Virus record (IMG/VR): IMGVR_UViG_3300023223_000669
Span: 62,001 to 126,000 of that record
From: a virus
Length of the DNA: 64,000 nucleotides
Direction: 5' to 3' (one strand)
The position numbers were made by a program, and so were the translations under genes. The notes beneath the pieces were generated by a model. That model had not been told where the DNA came from and ran no database searches. It saw only the letters and a program-made list of their open reading frames with translations. Below are positions 63,645 through 64,000 of this stretch, in pieces. Positions within the stretch are counted from its first letter, which is position 1. Each line of letters begins with the position of its first letter.

Positions 63645-64000
63645 ATGAGTTTTGCAACAGATTATATAACAGCGTATAGATTACTACGTCATGGCGACGT
63701 TCCCGACGATATTGGCAGAGCCTTAGGCTATGAAGACAAAGATATTCTGCTTCGTCTACGTGCCCGCTTTGGTCGTGTGAGTCTTCGTGAGGCGGTTGAT
63801 AAAAGTCGAGTTCGAATTTTTGGTCGCATTAAAGCTGCTATTTATGCTGTTAAGATGGTCAAAGAAATGAGACGACAAAAAGTTCTGATTACCAATATGC
63901 TTGGTCTTGAACAAGAGCCTGATGGCATTAGAGAGATTCATAAAAAATCCATCAATTTATTCCCTATTACGGTGCATCGCACAGTAGTTCAAATGCGTGA
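63645..64000 (+). CDS. Hypothetical protein, incomplete at window edge
   Basis: A frame opens at ATG 63645, with an AGGAGAAA ribosome-binding site, and stays open to the right edge (118 codons seen). The product begins MSFATDYITAYRLLRHGDV. It is basic and helical, with D-D-I-G-R-A-L-G-Y-E and a later helix ending KMVKEMRRQK, somewhat like an HTH or DNA-binding protein. The end is beyond the window, so length and family cannot be judged. Confidence 0.6.
   Translation, partial: MSFATDYITAYRLLRHGDVPDDIGRALGYEDKDILLRLRARFGRVSLREAVDKSRVRIFGRIKAAIYAVKMVKEMRRQKVLITNMLGLEQEPDGIREIHKKSINLFPITVHRTVVQMR

Noticed and set aside
1-64000. CRISPR array, transposon or integrase
   Set aside because: No regularly spaced direct repeats outside the protein-coding 42-bp units were seen, and no transposase or recombinase of integrase type is encoded.

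Overview
The window is a contiguous piece of a tailed double-stranded DNA bacteriophage genome (Caudoviricetes). Every supportable gene lies on the + strand, packed with ATGA and TAATG overlaps. A complete virion module is present: HTH protein/TerS candidate, TerL, portal, protease-scaffold, major capsid protein, connectors, tube, a 1812-residue tape measure and a tip/fibre set. There is no contractile sheath, so the particle is probably siphovirus-like with a long flexible tail. No integrase, lysis gene, canonical tRNA or CRISPR array was seen. The host cannot be named from sequence alone.

Layout. 1-5866: small unknown proteins, a divergent sigma-like protein, an HTH protein, two glycosyltransferases flanking a GroES-like co-chaperonin, an HNH endonuclease and an ERCC4-fold nuclease. 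5863-16753: packaging and head genes (TerL, portal, a His-rich metal-binding-like protein, protease fused to scaffold with an internal start, a decoration-like protein, MCP, terminator). 16757-22687: connectors, a second copy of the decoration-like protein, neck proteins, major tail protein, terminator. 22690-34708: a structured leader with its own terminator, tail-assembly proteins, tape measure, distal tail proteins. 34709-47648: small virion protein, a 1622-residue adhesin with ten perfect 14-residue repeats, hub-like and other tip proteins, terminator. 47651-63634: a tightly coupled replication/expression operon behind a host-type promoter overlapped by a palindrome: RecA-like recombinase, DnaB-like helicase, primase, PD-(D/E)XK nuclease, ClpP-like protease, DnaE-type polymerase III alpha, a sigma-70 factor and three glycosyltransferases. 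The last gene runs off the window.

Two regulatory layers are suggested. The replication operon and its sigma gene have sigma-70-like extended -10 promoters. The structural half instead carries a recurrent 10-bp box (TTAGTGTATT and one-base variants) at eight places, nearly all intergenic or at stop codons, often just after a terminator. It looks like a single-box late promoter that one of the two phage sigma factors could read.

The structural half is heavily loaded with free-standing homing endonucleases: eight HNH or endonuclease-VII-type genes, plus an HNH_3 type within the tail genes and a Vsr-like PD-(D/E)XK type next to recA. They sit in gene junctions and several provide the stop, ribosome-binding site or start overlap of the next structural gene.
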